DNA of 64,000 nucleotides, from NCBI GenBank assembly GCA_003586115.2, contig QVOM02000023.1:2869589-2933588 (forward strand), written 5' to 3'. The stretch's first letter is position 1; every line of letters starts with the position of its first letter. Positions 50,833 through 63,943 of this stretch are shown here, one piece after another. A model generated the notes under the pieces. The model ran no database searches. It saw nothing but the letters and a program-made list of their open reading frames with translations, and had not been told where the DNA came from. The translations under genes were made by a program, and so were the position numbers. This stretch comes from Salvator merianae. Its lineage: Eukaryota > Chordata > Lepidosauria > Squamata > Teiidae.

Positions 50833-52309
50833 ACAGCATTTTTGAAGGGAAAAAAAACACCACACACACAAAAATTAAGATGCAAAACGCTGCTCATAAA
50901 CCAGCATCAGAAAGTGGCAGCTGAGCAGATAAAAGAGGACCTTTGCCATAGATAAGGTGAGAAGAGAAGCAAAGTTGCTAGAAGATGATTTGGGAGGGGG
51001 CCTTGTGTGGCCAGAGCAGGGGCTCATTAAAAAAAAAAGAGGGAGGAAGGGAGAGGAACCGAGACTGATTTATAGACCTGCTGGGTTTTAACAAGGTCTC
51101 CCCCGAGAATGAACCATTCCCTACCCAACCTAACCCTCTCCTGCGGCTGAGGGCTGGTGTCTGCCTGGTGGAATGCAGATACCTCAGAGCTGTAGGGCTA
51201 AAGCCGGACCCACAGGTACATTTTGATGGCTGGGGACCTTGGGGAACTTTTAAAGAACTCCCAAGCTCCTTTCTCTTCCATCACAGGAGCCAAGGTAGGT
51301 CCACAGGAGTCCCAGGTTGCCCTCCTTGGCTAAGCACACAGGATTCCTTGGCATCACTCAAGATGGTGGCTTCAGACGTCTTCCAGCCAGGCACCCTTTT
51401 TGGGGTGGTGGAGGACAGTTCTGATGGGAAGGAAACTTGGAAGCATGGGCTTGTCCTCTGGGCTGGTCCAGTTCGGGTATAGATAAGACACAAACCCCCA
51501 AAGGATTCGCAGGTGGGCCTCATTTATGGTGATCGTGAGGTAACATCAAAAGAAGGCCACCATTTTGGCAGAGAAGCAATAGGTCTCGAAAGTGAGCCCT
51601 GAGACTGGGTTGGAAACCTCACAATGCTTCATCTGGACAAACACTGCTGCCCCTTCACACGCCACCCTCCAAAAAAACTAGAATAAAAGGGGCAGAGGCT
51701 AAGGAGACGTCCTAGGTGCTTTGGGGTGAATTTCAGCCTCTCAGTCTGAGCACGGCTGATGTGAGAATAAAAAGAAAGGGAGGAGATTGGTGTGCCCTGT
51801 CCTGGGCTCTAATCAAATAAATAACTTTTTATTCTGCCTACAGGTAAAAAAAAAAAAAAAAGTATTCCTTGTGGAGCAGTAAAGAGGGGTTTTTCTGCTT
51901 GCTTGGGCTTTAGGTTCTGCACATTTAAAACGAAGCATTAAAAGGCCACGATATAAAAAAGACCGGTTAAAAAACGTCCTGTGAGATTTTAAAAAAGCAG
52001 AATGACATTAGAACCCAACTGACACCATGCAGTGGGAAAGCAAACCAGCAGCGTTTCAGAAGCAGAGATTGTGGCAAACCATTCCTGCCAGTGAAGGCGG
52101 GCCACTCATTTGTGGTTGCTGGAAAGTAACCACAAACTTTGCCTTCAATTGTGTCACTGGATTTTTTTTTTTAATTTCCCATCAGTTTCCAGGAAACTAA
52201 AGCCTTAGAAAGAGGGCAGGGATAATGCTGGATACAAATCTGCTCTTTCCGATGTTCCTTTTGGAAACAAAGCCCTGTTGAGTATTTCAAGCCAGTAAGA
52301 TGGGTTGTC

Positions 52310-52697
52310 CCAATATCGTAAAGGGGAATGCACAGTTGAGGAGCCTGCAAGGATGGACTCTCAGACAGGGACTAGCTGTTTTCAGGTATCTGAAGGGCTT
52401 CACAGTGCAGAAGGATTGGCCCTGTTCTCACTCACACAAGAAGGAAGGACTAGAAACAACAGGATGAATCTTCAAGGGAGTAGATACAAGCAAGATAAGA
52501 AACTTTCTGACAGTAAGGGCGATCAGTCATTGGAACAGGTTGCCCAGGGGGCGGTGAGCTCTCCTTTGCTGGAGGTCTTCAAGGAGAAGCTGGACTGACA
52601 TCTGTCTGGGATGGTTTAGTAGATCCTGCATTGAGCAGGGGGTTGGACTCAGTGACCTTGGAGGTCCCTTCCAGCTCTAGGATTCTATGATTCTATT
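52310..52697 (+). mobile_element. CR1 retrotransposon 3' end
   Basis: Typical CR1 3' UTR: catcaggtatctgaagggct-like text (here ttcaggtatctgaagggctt), aggttgcccagggggcggtg, ggttggactcagtgaccttg, and a terminus of ATTCTATG units (ggattctatgattctattg). The 3' end is intact and the 5' end truncated, as usual for CR1. Confidence 0.85.
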
Positions 52698-52739
52698 GCA
52701 GTATCAGTTCACTTGGAGGAGGGAGGAGGCTTAGAATTT

Positions 52740-53430
52740 ACACTTTGTTACAACTGAAAGGGAAACTTTTATACAATGACTTATCAATGGTACACGACAC
52801 CACAAAAACAAAGACGTATAATGGAGTTTCAAATACATGTTGGGAATGTGGAAAGAAAAGGAGGTCTCTTTTTTCTACATGGTGGGCCTGTCCCAAAGCA
52901 CAGAAATTTTGGCGTGAAATATATGATAATTCAAAAGATTCTGAAAATAGGGGCACAACTGAAACCAGACTTGCTTGTTTTGATTGATAAGGAACTCGAA
53001 AATTGCAGCGTATGACTATTGCACAAGAACTTTGCACGCATGAGTATGAAAAACGGAAAAGATACCAACAATTGAGGACTGGACTATAAAGATGGTGGAA
53101 CTGGACACGCTTGCTTGGGGACAAGACAATTGTAAACTTTGTAAAGAACAGGCCGCCCTTTACGGATTTTCTAGGAAATACACAAAAAGACTTAGTGACT
53201 GTAGGTTTTGAAGAATGAGTAACAATAGACTTTTATTGGGAGAAAATTAAGAAGAAAGACAGGAGGAGCTGAGCTGACCTAAAAAAAACAACTGGCAATC
53301 AACAGGAAAGCGAGAGGGAACCATTTTTTCCATTTAATCTTTCCTACTTTATGTATTATCTTTTTAACTTTCTCTTTTATGGAATTGTAGTTTGATACCT
53401 TGATTCTTACTGGAACATAATAAAATGAAT
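52740..53430 (+). mobile_element. L1-type LINE fragment, end of ORF2
   Basis: Translation contains SNTCWECGKKRRSLFSTWWA, a C-terminal ORF2 cysteine/histidine motif (CWxCG...WW.CPKA.KFW), in broken frames. It continues into AT-rich 3' sequence. Confidence 0.75.
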
Positions 53431-53599
53431 AACAACAATAATAACTTCTCAGGAAGTGGCAGCCAATCACGATTATGGATCAAAGTATAGTTTTGAAGAG
53501 TCAGAGGCAAGTCGCCAATTGCTAGTGACCAAAATGGAATAAAGAAAAATGTATATTGGCCTGGGCAGAAGGAATAAGTACGAGGTCTGAGGACAATAA

Positions 53600-53990
53600 A
53601 TGAATTGAGATGCTGATAGTGGCAGCTCAGTCAGCAATTGCCTGGGGCCGGAAGAACAGAACCACATGGATTCTGCAGAACTGGATTTATTACATAATGG
53701 ACTGCATGAAATGCGATTTATTAAACGAACGTAAGAGATTGTACAGCGGACAAAAAGGGGAAAGGAAAATTACCTGGACGCAGATGTTGGAATATGTTAA
53801 ACAAAAAACAGGGTGCGGAAAAATAAAGAGTTAGATGTTTGGTCACCCTGACATAGAGCAAGATTTGAGGTTAAAAGTGGCATAATGTATACAAGAGGAA
53901 ATGCCAGAAGATGTGATTATAATGATAAAAAACTAAAAGAAATTGGGGGCAGAAGAAAAAGGACGCCAACTGCTAGCAAATGTCTCTCCC
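53600..53990 (+). mobile_element. L1-like fragment (probable continuation)
   Basis: Translated text AIAWGRKNRTTWILQNWIYY resembles the last part of L1 ORF2 (A.NWK....ioEW). It is separated from the first fragment by about 170 bp. Possibly a second decayed copy. Confidence 0.5.
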
Positions 53991-54869
53991 CGCTTGGGAA
54001 TTTTGAGGGACCCTCGGTTCCTCTCCGTTTCTTTCCCCTTGGCGGTGAAAGCAAGGGAAGAGGTCAGACGCTGTGTGTGAACCCAGCCAAGGCCCTCCGG
54101 GCCTTGGGGTACCATGCTGGCAATCCTGAACTATGTCATTCAGGATGAGGTGGCTCTATATCCCGGTCTAATTCTGTCTTTCACAGAAACACAAGGACCA
54201 GAGCCTTAGCACGGTGCTTGGGTGAAAGACAAGAGGTTAACGAGGCACCTTGGGTTTCGATGCCCCCTAATGCCATCAGATGTTAAGGCTGCAAGAGGCG
54301 TCCGGGTGAAACCCTGAAGGTTGGCTATTTCTGAGCAAGAATGCCCAACAGTTTGGCTTGGGGGGAAGGCTGCTGGCCCTGTTTCCTAAGCATGTTGGAG
54401 CAGGTGCTTCTTGGAGCATTCAGTGGCCCTGTGAGTGGAGGATGCTGTCCAAACTCCATCCCAGAATTCAATGCTGGTTGGTCCTTTCATTTGAAATTGG
54501 TGGGGGGACGGTTGGGCATCCTGCTCTTGGCAGCAGCTGAACTTTGTTCTTGGATCACGTTGGATGGCAAGGAGATAATGTGTACCTCAGACTTGTGCCC
54601 GGGATCCGTCAGGTTGCCCGTTATTTTGTGAACACCTTGGACTTTTCCAGCCATGACCTCCGGGGCCCCAAGGTGCGATGTTTGCAAAGCAAGCATTTTG
54701 CCCTGGAGCAGGGGCACTTGTGCGGACAGTGAAGCATGGTACCAACTCTCACGCGCCTGAAAAAGCGTCTAAAACGGGAATTGGAGCAAGCTTCTTCCTC
54801 TGTTGTTTGTTTTCTGAGCATTCTCTCTCTCTCTCTCAATCAACCATCCATCCGTCCGTCCATCCATCT

Positions 54870-54990
54870 CCCATTTATTTATTTAATTTGTATCCTGCCC
54901 TTCACCCAAAGGCCCCAGGGCGGGTCCCAGGCTGCAGTAAAAATACCTGCCTCCATAGTTACCACTCACCCTCCTAACGCTATCTCGCAG
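54870..54990 (-). mobile_element. AT-tailed LINE/SINE end, minus orientation
   Basis: (ATTT)n followed by gtatcctgcccttcacccaa and ccccagggcgggtcc, the inverted form of the tail at 10440-10600. Confidence 0.6.
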
Positions 54991-55559
54991 CAAAGCAGAC
55001 ACCGAAGCAGGCCGACATTTCAGCACCATTTACAAAGGAGCCCCAGGGAGACGGAACCGCTGCCCTGCACGCTTTCAGGCTCTCCAGGTGCCAGCCCTCC
55101 CTGGCCGGGTGACCTTGGGCCGATCCCTGTCTCTTGGCCTGGCCGACCCCGCAGGGTCGCTGCTGGGCTAGAAGGCCGGGACACAGGCCCGTGTGACTGG
55201 GTGAAGTGCTGCGGGCCCACAAAGAACACAACGGGCCGCGTTCCCGTTCTGAAGCTCGGGGGCAGAGGGCAGCTAGGAAGGAAAGCTCTGGTTCTGGACG
55301 ACTCTGCCTCTCCCGCCACCTCTAGCCAAGGGCAAGAAACGACTCTGATTGGAAAGGAACCCAGCAGGAAAGGGTGATGGTCCTGGGCATTATGTCCACG
55401 TTTTATTGACCGAGAGGTTTTGCTATTGAGGCGGAACCCCCATGGCTCACTTGCAGCCCATTCTGGGCAGCTCTCCTGGATACAGGGAGGTGGTAGGAAA
55501 GTCTGGCTCTATGGGACCTGTTAGCAGGGCAGCCTGCTAGCCATGGTCTGCCTCCCTCC

Positions 55560-56330
55560 CCCCCTGGCCACCGCCACAGGCTGAGTTGCCCCCTGGGAAC
55601 TCCTCAGCTCTCCCGCTGCCCACGGAGGAAGGACAGCCACGGAATGTTCGCAATGCCCAACGCTTGGGGAAAGTGCGCGAGAGGCGCGTGTGCCAGGGAG
55701 AGCAGAGCGTGTGTGTGTGTTTCTCTCTGCCCAGATGTAGGCAGAGGGGAGGGGGCTGAGAGGAAAGGCGGGGAACCCGGAGAGAAGGGGGTACAGGCGC
55801 AACGGAGCTGGGACGCAGGCCGGGGCGGAGGCGGCGAGCGCAGGGGGACCCTCCCCACGGGGGGGGTGCCCTCCAAATATTGTGGGCAGCGCTGTGTTGG
55901 CTCGCCTTGGCATCCCTGCAAACCACAAAGCTCTTTTGCCTCTGCGGCGGCTCTGGATGAGGCTGGAGTTGTGCAGCCTCTGGGGGGGGGGGGCTTTTCC
56001 CTCCCCCTCCCCCAGCCGTGAATTTGTCGCTAAGCAACGGACACCTTGCAACCGTGTGGCTGGGTGACAGTTCAAGGTTCAAACTGTAGCACCATCTCTG
56101 GGGAGGCTTTTCGTCACAGGGCGGAAGGGGCCTCGGCGGCGGCTTGGAAGGCGCAAAGACACGCGCGCCGTTCGCCCGGGGGAAGCTCCCTGTCCCTGCG
56201 CCCCTCTGCCGGGGGCGGGGGCATCTGCCACTTCTGTTCCGCAGCAGCCAAGGTGCTACATGCTGACTTAGACTGGAGTGAGTGCGCATGTGTGCGTTTC
56301 TTTAGCATCTGCAGATTACCTTAGACAGAG
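55560..56330. other. CpG-rich block with an RFX-like X-box
   Basis: High GC and CpG content, about 5 kb upstream of the putative promoter. It includes gtcgctaagcaac at 56026-56038, close to the RFX X-box half-site pair. It looks like a CpG-island promoter or distal element, but no exon or conserved protein is recognisable on either strand. Confidence 0.4.
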
Positions 56331-56619
56331 GGTGCCTCTGAGGGTGTGCAGAGTGCTGCGGCCAACTCCCACACAACCACTGCTATTTTTTTTTCCCCCC
56401 TGACTTCTGCCAGGCACTTAAAAGAAAGGATCTGGCAACTTTTTGGAACCTTCCCATTTAGCCCAAGAAGTCCATTTTAAGGCTGTGTTTGTAGATATTT
56501 ACGCTCCAGATCCTTCCATCCAGAGAGACTTTGATTTACCAATCTCTAATAGTCCTTCTGAGGCCAGGTAAAACAACTGGGGCCGATCACATGCCCTTTG
56601 ATTTAGACAAAGAATATGT

Positions 56620-56912
56620 AGATGAGGGCCCTCCTGGTTCTACTTCCATCTTCAGTAGCCACAGGGCCTTTTCAGTGCTGGCTCTCAGATGTGGAACACT
56701 CTTCCCCTTGAGGTGCGTCAATCTTCCTCACTTTACACCTTTAGGAGAGCAATAAAGATGCACCTATTTACTCTTGCCTCTGGCTTAAGGAAATGGCTTT
56801 CCCTCCCCACTTTCAGGCACAGTTACTGTTTTAGTATGTGTGTTTTACATTCTGTTTTTTAGTGTTCTGACCCGTCCTGAGACTTTGGAGATAAAAATGC
56901 AAATAAATAAAT
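56620..56912 (+). mobile_element. LINE/SINE element with AAATA tail
   Basis: Same family as 18150-18597: ccacagggccttttcagtgc, acactcttccccttgaggtg, gagagcaataaagatgcacc, and an (AAAT)n end. Confidence 0.7.
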
Positions 56913-57524
56913 AGGCAGCCACGCTGACTGTGCATTTTTACAATGATGACAGGACCCTACCAGATTCCAGAGGCCCAGGGCCCTGCAATCATTACATGTG
57001 TTCATAAAGAAGTCAACAAATCAGACCCAGCCAACTACTAACGGACTAATTTATCAAGTGTTTCAAGCAAGCTCCATGCAGGACACCTGCAAAGGAAATA
57101 GCAAGATTGGTTTGCTCATGGTAATATTTTGCCAGAGGAGCAATGTCTGGTTCTCCAGACAACAGGTATCACAGACCATTATCTATGGTCTTCATTGATT
57201 TTAAGTCAGCATTTGACACAACCGACTGCAAAAGGCTTTGAGAAAAAACCTACAAGCTACTTCAGTACAACCACAGCAGCTTTACCTAGTTCCCAAACTC
57301 CATGAAGAGACCCTGCTGGCAAGTTTGCTGCAATCCTCAGGGGACACTGATGAACCAAGCTGAGGTCAGAAAAGGAGTAAAACAGGGACGCATCCTGACT
57401 CCACTTCTAATATTTATATTAGCACCATCATGTCTCAGTTAAATAATCCCAGGTTCCAACTTCCTATTCTAGCAAACAAATATCAGTTCTGTTATTTGCA
57501 GCTGGCACAGCAGTCCTTGCAATT

Positions 57525-57838
57525 AGAGATGTGCAAAATTCCTTTTGCATTCAAACATTGAACGACTATTTTGTATTCACAGATAATTTGAATTGAATTG
57601 ACAATGCGCTTTTTCGCATTTTCAGAGTTCGATCACGAAAGCAGACTGTTTGAATATTCCCCCTTTGCTGTGTTTTAACCCATGAAACAGGCATTTTCAA
57701 TAGGGAAAACATTGAGAAAACCACAAAAACTAACAGGAAAAAAAACCTTTTTCAACACTGCGATTCGCTGACGAAGCAAAAATACAGTTCCACTTCGACA
57801 GCAAATCGAAAATGAGAATTTCGTTTGTGCACATCCCG
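57525..57838. mobile_element. MITE inserted in the LINE
   Basis: Inverted ends gagatgtgcaaaattc and, inverted at the right, gaatttcgtttgtgcacatc. About 310 bp, AT-rich, noncoding. RT-like text resumes after it. Confidence 0.65.
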
Positions 57839-58345
57839 ACTTACAATCTCTTCAGGAGGACTGAGCAGAGCTCCCGAAACCCTTGCTGATTATTGCACCA
57901 AGTATAAATTGCTGCAATAAATCAAAGATAAATAATGTTTCGCAAAACATCTCATAATTATACTTGGTCCTTAGATGAACACACAGTTAGTCAAACCAAG
58001 GCATTTAAGGACCTTGGCATGGTATTTCAGTAACTTTCAATGAAAGCACAGATTGCCCAGGCTGCTGAAACAGACCCCCCCCCCAAAAAAAAACACCCTG
58101 CAAACACCATGGTTAGATTCTTTTTTTGCTGCCAGTTTGTTCCTGGGGCAATCAAAACCTTTCAAGATAAAAGCTATTCCACAGTTGTTATTTGGCTCTC
58201 AGCATGCACATCCAAAGGTTTTATGGCACTAGAAAGAGTACAAACTAACTTTCTGCAGTCCATTTTTGGGGCTCCTTCTCATATTCTTAATAGAGCCTTG
58301 TGACTGGAAGGTGGACTTGTTTCCACTGAATCCAGGACTTGGCTC

Positions 58346-58775
58346 ATAAGAACCTAAGAGGAGCCCTGCTGGATCAGGCCACAGCCCATCTAGTTCAGCA
58401 TCCAGTCTCACACAGTGGCCCATCAATTGCATCTGGGCATCTCAAGCAGAAGATGAAGGCAAAACCTTCACCTGCTCTCGACTCCCTACAAATGGCCTTT
58501 AGAGGCATCCTGCCTGTCTCTCCAGCCTTGAGGTGGTACTTAAGCATTGATTTTGATAAGAACCTAAGAGGAGCCCTTCTGGATCAGACCACGGCCCATC
58601 TAGTCCAGCATCCTGTATCACACAGTGGCCCACCAATTGCTTCTGGGCATCTTAAGTAGAAGAGAAGGGCAAAACCTTCATCTGCTCTCAGCTCCCTGCA
58701 AATGGCCTTTAGAGGCATCCTGCCTGTCTCTCCAACCTGGAGGCAGTACCTAGGCATCCATTCCAGTAGCCATTA
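58346..58775 (+). mobile_element. Two head-to-tail family D repeats
   Basis: Copies begin at aagaacctaagaggagccct (58348) and again at 58558. Both contain tggcctttagaggcatcctg. They lie inside the LINE at 56998-59340. Confidence 0.75.
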
Positions 58776-61185
58776 AAATAAAATATTTTATTAAACTTGT
58801 TCTTCAACCAGTGGAGTTGGCTCCTCTTATTTTGCATGATACCACTCCAAGCAGTTGGGTTAAGGCCTTGGCAAATAAATTGTCTGTCTATACATACACT
58901 ATTGCCAGTGGGACATATACAGCTTATTGGATTGTAAGAGAGCCCCTGTGAGATATATCATTTCAGAATGATATGATTCTGCAGACTCCACACAGTGTAG
59001 GACATTTTCTTGCTTGGTTATATGTTCTCCTGTCTGCACTCTTGGATGGTAAACAGAGGAAAATACCTTCGTCGATTACAGTCATGCCAACACAGTGAAA
59101 TACAGGCAGTTGAACATCCATTATTATATTGCTCATTTTGCAGGGGTATTTGATACAAATATATTACCCCAATACAAACTTGATTTTCCAGCAGATCAGA
59201 TTTTTCTTTTACAAGCATAAGCTGCTATCTGGCACAAAAACTTCCACAAGAAATGCAGCAAAGTTTCGTGCAAATGCCATTTCAAGTAGGAAGCAGCTAT
59301 TTAGTTGGCCAGATATCCAGCCTGAACAATAGGATTTTAGAACCTCGGTTTTAATTGTATTTACTTTATAATTTTAACCTCAGGCCGTGATCTCTCTGTG
59401 CGTATATCTTTGGATGCATCGATGTTGTTATTTTTCCCGGACTCGGTTCAAGTAAACTTATTCGTCCGACTCCCACACAAGTGGGCAGCGAGGTTCCTCG
59501 CGTCTCGGGGGTGGGGTGGGGGGGAGAAAGGGGCCGGGAGGCCTCTCCCTCACTGCCCAGCTGAAAGGAACAGAGCGAAAAGGAGAGTCGGCTTCCGGCC
59601 ACATCGTTTGCAATTATCAGCTAAATGCCAGATGTTTGGAGCCTGTGCCAATGTAATGAGAAATAAATCTTGGGCAGGTTCAAGGCCCCGGCCTGGAGCA
59701 GAGTGCCGCTTCAGCTGCTCAGCCGTCAGGAATGGTCCTTGGGCAAAGTGGCTACTTCCTCGGGCAGGTTCGAAGCCGCTGGCTATTTCGGGCAACGAGC
59801 GACTCAGGGGTGGGGCACGGGGGGGCCACAGGGTCTCTTTGGCGACCTTGGGCTTTCTTCCGTCTTCCCGATGGCCATAAGGACGCTGAGAATGGCTCCT
59901 GTGCCAACAAGGGTTGAGGTTCAGTTCATGGCTGCTGGAGCAGAGCAGGAAGCGGGTGAGAGGAAGGTGCGTAGGCACAGGGTGGCCTGAAAAGCAGCTA
60001 AGGCCGCACTTTGCACGTCCTCAGGAGCTAGGGTCCCGGGCCCAGATTTGAGCATCACGGGGCTGGGATTGTTTATAATGCTTCAGCAGCGTTTTCCAAA
60101 TCCGAAAATGGCTCCGTAACGGGTAACTGCACCATCCTCCTCTCAGACGGCAGCAGCTGCAAATTTTCCAACGACAACCCCCTGATATTTCTCTGAAGAA
60201 AGTGCCAGAGAAACGCAGCACGTTTGAATCAACGGCAGGAGTCCACGTAATATTGGAGCAGGTAACACATCTGGCACAGGGTCAGTGGGCTGCTATGGTC
60301 CGTTTGCAGCTGGAATCCTTCTGGCCAGACACCCCTGGAATTCTTTGCCCAGAGGGGGCTCTGCTAGATGGAAGCGGGTTTTTTTGCAACGGTGAGGTCT
60401 GGTTTGGCTTGCTGGAGCCTCTTAGGGGCAACTGGGCCACCAGCATTTGTGCTCTGGAGGTCCACAGACTTGGCTGTTTCTCATAGGCAGGTTCTGGGTC
60501 ATGTAAAGTTCCCTGGCTGACCCTGCCTCAACCCTGCCAACCTCCAAGGCTTGTGGGGAGGACAGAAACGCGGCAGGCAAAAGCCTTCAGCTCCTTAGAT
60601 AGAGACCAGCATGGCAGCATATTACCTCCATACCCCCGCTGCTCTCCCAGGAAGCAGCCGCTCGGAGCCCAGAGGATGGGCACGTGTGAACTTAAGCCAG
60701 GCCAAATTTGGAGCCCCAAGGCAGCTTAACCCGGAGCACTGGGGTTGCGCCCCGATTCGCTGCCTCCCCCTGGGTCCAAGCAGGGCACACAGACTGCAGC
60801 AGATCTTGCAACGGCCGCTTCTCTGGCAATCGCAGCAGAGGGAGACAGTCCCCGGGCCTGGGGTGGGTGGGTGTTGCATCAGCTTCTGGGTGCACCATTG
60901 AGAAGAGAGGCAGAGGGTGCCAACCCACCATTCTTGGCCAGCAGGCGCCCAGGTCACAGAGAAAGAAAACAGAAGACGGAGTCCTGCACCATTCATTTTG
61001 GAAAGCCCTCCTGCAGAGAAGTGTAGCCAGGACCCTGCCTTGGCTCACCTGGGGAGATACAGGTGGGAGGAGATGCTGTTCTTGTTAGCCTACCGGTAGA
61101 GGCTTGGGCTTAAGGTAGAGAAGGCCCCAGGCTCAGTCCCCAGGATCTGTCTCAGAGGCACTTGCTGTGGCGTGTTAAAATCATC

Positions 61186-61621
61186 CCTCTGTTAAGCCAG
61201 CTTCAGTCCACTTTCAGACTGGGAGGCTGCATTCACACCTAAATTTTAATGCAGCTTCAGTCCACTTTCAGAGTGAGAGAACACATCACTAAGTGACAAA
61301 CTGTTTTCTTTTGGCTTTATCAAACTCAGGAAATCCACCTTTGAGTTAGATAACAGGGAAAGAAAATGACTAACCACCTTGCTGATGGATTTGTCCACCC
61401 TGAAGGTAGACTCAAACTGGATTAAAATTTAGGTGTGAACGCAGCCAGAGTTCACACACCGGTGAAGTAATAAGATGTTTCCTTTCAGTGTTATCTAACT
61501 CAGAAAATCCACCTTCGGGTTAGATAATGTGGAAGGAAAAGGATAGGTCACTTTGCCGATGGGTTCTTTCAATCCCAAAGTGGACTGAAGCTGGATTAAA
61601 ATTTAGGTGTGACTGGGCCCT
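61186..61621. mobile_element. Family B MITE (copy 6) split by another family B MITE
   Basis: The left piece (61186-61222, gccagcttcagtccactttc) and the right piece (61448-61621, from agttcacacaccggtgaagt to ggtgtgactgggccc) together make one copy. Copy 7 sits between them. Confidence 0.7.
61225..61446. mobile_element. Family B MITE (copy 7), nested
   Basis: Complete, with ends ggctgcattcacacctaaat and atttaggtgtgaacgcagcc inverted. It is inserted in copy 6. Confidence 0.8.
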
Positions 61622-63075
61622 TAGAACCACAAGAAGCTGCGGTTTACTTTGCCTACAACCATAATCTATGGAGGGATAGATCTCATTTCTCCTGGTCCCT
61701 TTTACTCTCCATTTTTCTACAATCCACCAGCTGCTACGGCAGACAGTTTCTCCTAGAGACTTGGACTGAATGGTTTAGAAAGGCTTTTTCAAACTCAGCT
61801 GAGTGTTGAAGGCCAATCCCACACAAAGGAACTGACATGGTTTACTCAGACCAGAAAGTCTCCACTGGGTTGGACCAACAATTTACCTTCTGCAGCAACC
61901 TGCCCTCACTGAGACTGCTGGAAAACCCCAAAAGAGGACACTGTGTCTCTTGTGCCGTGCGCTCCCAAACCGTTGCCAAGAGCCAGTTTTTAAATAGACA
62001 TCATCTCTTCTAGCTTTCAGGATTTGATCGCCATAAGTATGAAGTAGGAGTTACGAATGTGGTTCAAGCCACTCAGAGACTCTTCTGGCTGAAGGGTGGC
62101 ATGTAAATAAATGGAATAAATAAGTTCCTGCTTCGCTTTGGAGCTCTCTTGGGCGGCCTTGGGACCCACAGGTTCACTGTTGAGGCTTACAATAGACCTA
62201 TGTCCACTCCTGAAAGCATGTAAGTGTAAAACTAAGTGGAAGGAAAGCTTCATTTTCCTTCTTCATCTTCGGCTCCCTCCTCCTTTTAGGTGAGATAAAT
62301 CAGCAACGCCCTGGTCTGAAAACCTGGCTGCCAAGCTGGGCTACCTCTCTCGTACCTTCAGAAAAATACTCTGTGCGCGCTCTGAGACCCTCCAGCAGAG
62401 CCGAAACGAAGTTTTGCGCAGCAGCAACGGCCGCCAAGAGGCGACCGGCAACTTCTGTGAGGGCCTGAAAAGCGAGAAGCTTTTGCCTTCCTCAGCGCTT
62501 ATGCTTCCCTGAGCCCCGAGAGACAAGGAAGATAAAGGCAATCTTCACCCTCTCTCGGTTATCTGTGCCGGGACGGAGTCTCTCGCCTCCGCCACGTTCC
62601 TGGAACGTGCCTTGCAGCAGGTGTGGGCCGCCTCCTAGCCCGCCAAGGCCCTGGTCCCTGACTCCGGGACCTCCGGCTGATAATCCAGGCGGTACGCATG
62701 CTGGGCCGGCTGTGTGTTTGTGTGCACACAGAGGGGGAGCGCTGACGCTTATCCGTTGCACCTCAGGGCCTGCACTCTGGCTCTACCACCTGCGCCCCAC
62801 GGATGCCGGTGGTCCCCTCCCTGTGGAAACACAGCCCTGTTCGCTGCACAGCCATACTCCAAAGGGCCTTGGGCTTCATCCCCACAGGGTCTGGCAGCGT
62901 GACAGCACTCACAGTCGGAGGCACACGCTTTTGTTTACCCAATGCGCTTTCGTGGGGATTTTTAACTAGGCATGATGGCGTCTCTTGTGCCAAAGTGGCA
63001 AGTGATAGGACAAACGATTTTACAGCAGGGGTGGGGCAGAGAGGAGGATGGTAACTCAGCTACTAACAAAAGAAC

Positions 63076-63560
63076 AGACGAGGAGCCCTGCTGGATCAGG
63101 CCACAGCCCATGTTGTCCAGCATCCTGTCTCACACAGCATCCCACCAATTGCTTCTGGGCATCTCAAGCAGAAGACGAAGGCAAAACCTTCATCGACTCT
63201 CAACTCCCTGCAAATGGCCTTTAGAGGCATCCTGCCTGTCCCTCCAACCTGGAGGCAGTACCTGGATATTCGTTCTAGTAGCTATGGATACACCTGTCCT
63301 CCATGAATTAAGAGAAGCCCTGCTGGATTAGGCCACAGTCTATCTAGTCCAGCGTCCTATCTCACACAGTGGTCCACTAACTGCTTCTGGGCATCTCAAG
63401 CAGAAGGCAAAACCCTCAACTGCTCTCTGCAAATGGCCTCTGGAAGCATTCTGCCTGCCTCTCTACCCTGGAGGCGGTACCTGGACATTCATCCCAGTAG
63501 CCATTGATACACCTGTCCTCCGTGAATTTGTCCAGCTCCTTCTTAAAACTATGGATGGGA
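63076..63560 (+). mobile_element. Two head-to-tail family D repeats
   Basis: Copy 1 begins acgaggagccctgctggatc and ends ctccatgaatta (63310). Copy 2 begins agagaagccctgctggatta and runs to ttcttaaaactatggatggg. Confidence 0.75.
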
Positions 63561-63943
63561 TTCCATCGCCTCCTGTGGCTGCCAATGCTGGGGCTGACGC
63601 GGGCTGAGGTGAACTGGTTGCACCGGTGTGCTCACTGTGCATGTTCCTCTAGGGGAAGCCTGGCTTGCAAGACATATTCCTATAGGCTGCAAGAGCAGAG
63701 TTTTGGCATCCCTAGGATTTTCAGTCAACATGACAGTCCAACTGAGTCTGCATTTTGACAATGTTCCTTGCCTGGCAAACTGTGCCAATGATCTAGTAAG
63801 ACCTGGGGGAGGGCTAGCGGTGTCCCATTCTCTCTCCCCTTTCAGGTGTGTGATAGGTCCAGGGTTTGGTTAAGCATGGACCATACCAAGCTAAAGGACC
63901 TTGCTTTAGCCCTCTCCTATATGCAGACCCTTTCTTAGATTCA

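Larger units (their letters stand above)
56998..59340 (+). mobile_element. Degenerate non-LTR reverse transcriptase, interrupted
   Basis: Broken frames carry RT-like pieces: VFIDFKSAFDTTD near 57185-57225, a VKQGRILTPL-type piece near 57370-57410, and KAFKDLGMVFQ near 57990-58030. A MITE (57525-57838) and two family D repeats (58346-58775) interrupt it. A possible C-terminal remainder is at 58790-59340. The clade is not asserted. Confidence 0.6.
59341..63075. other. Upstream flank, mostly unclassified
   Basis: Apart from the family B MITEs at 61.2-61.6 kb and a tRNA-SINE-like phrase near 61085-61180, no gene or repeat was recognised. The stretches 59400-60000 and 62300-62800 are moderately CpG-rich. 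No NR6A1 coding sequence was seen on either strand. Confidence 0.5.

Noticed and set aside
55521..56289. 184- and 250-codon minus-strand frames
   Set aside because: Low-complexity Pro/Arg/Ser-rich readings of CpG-rich DNA, without known motifs, splice context or conservation evidence.
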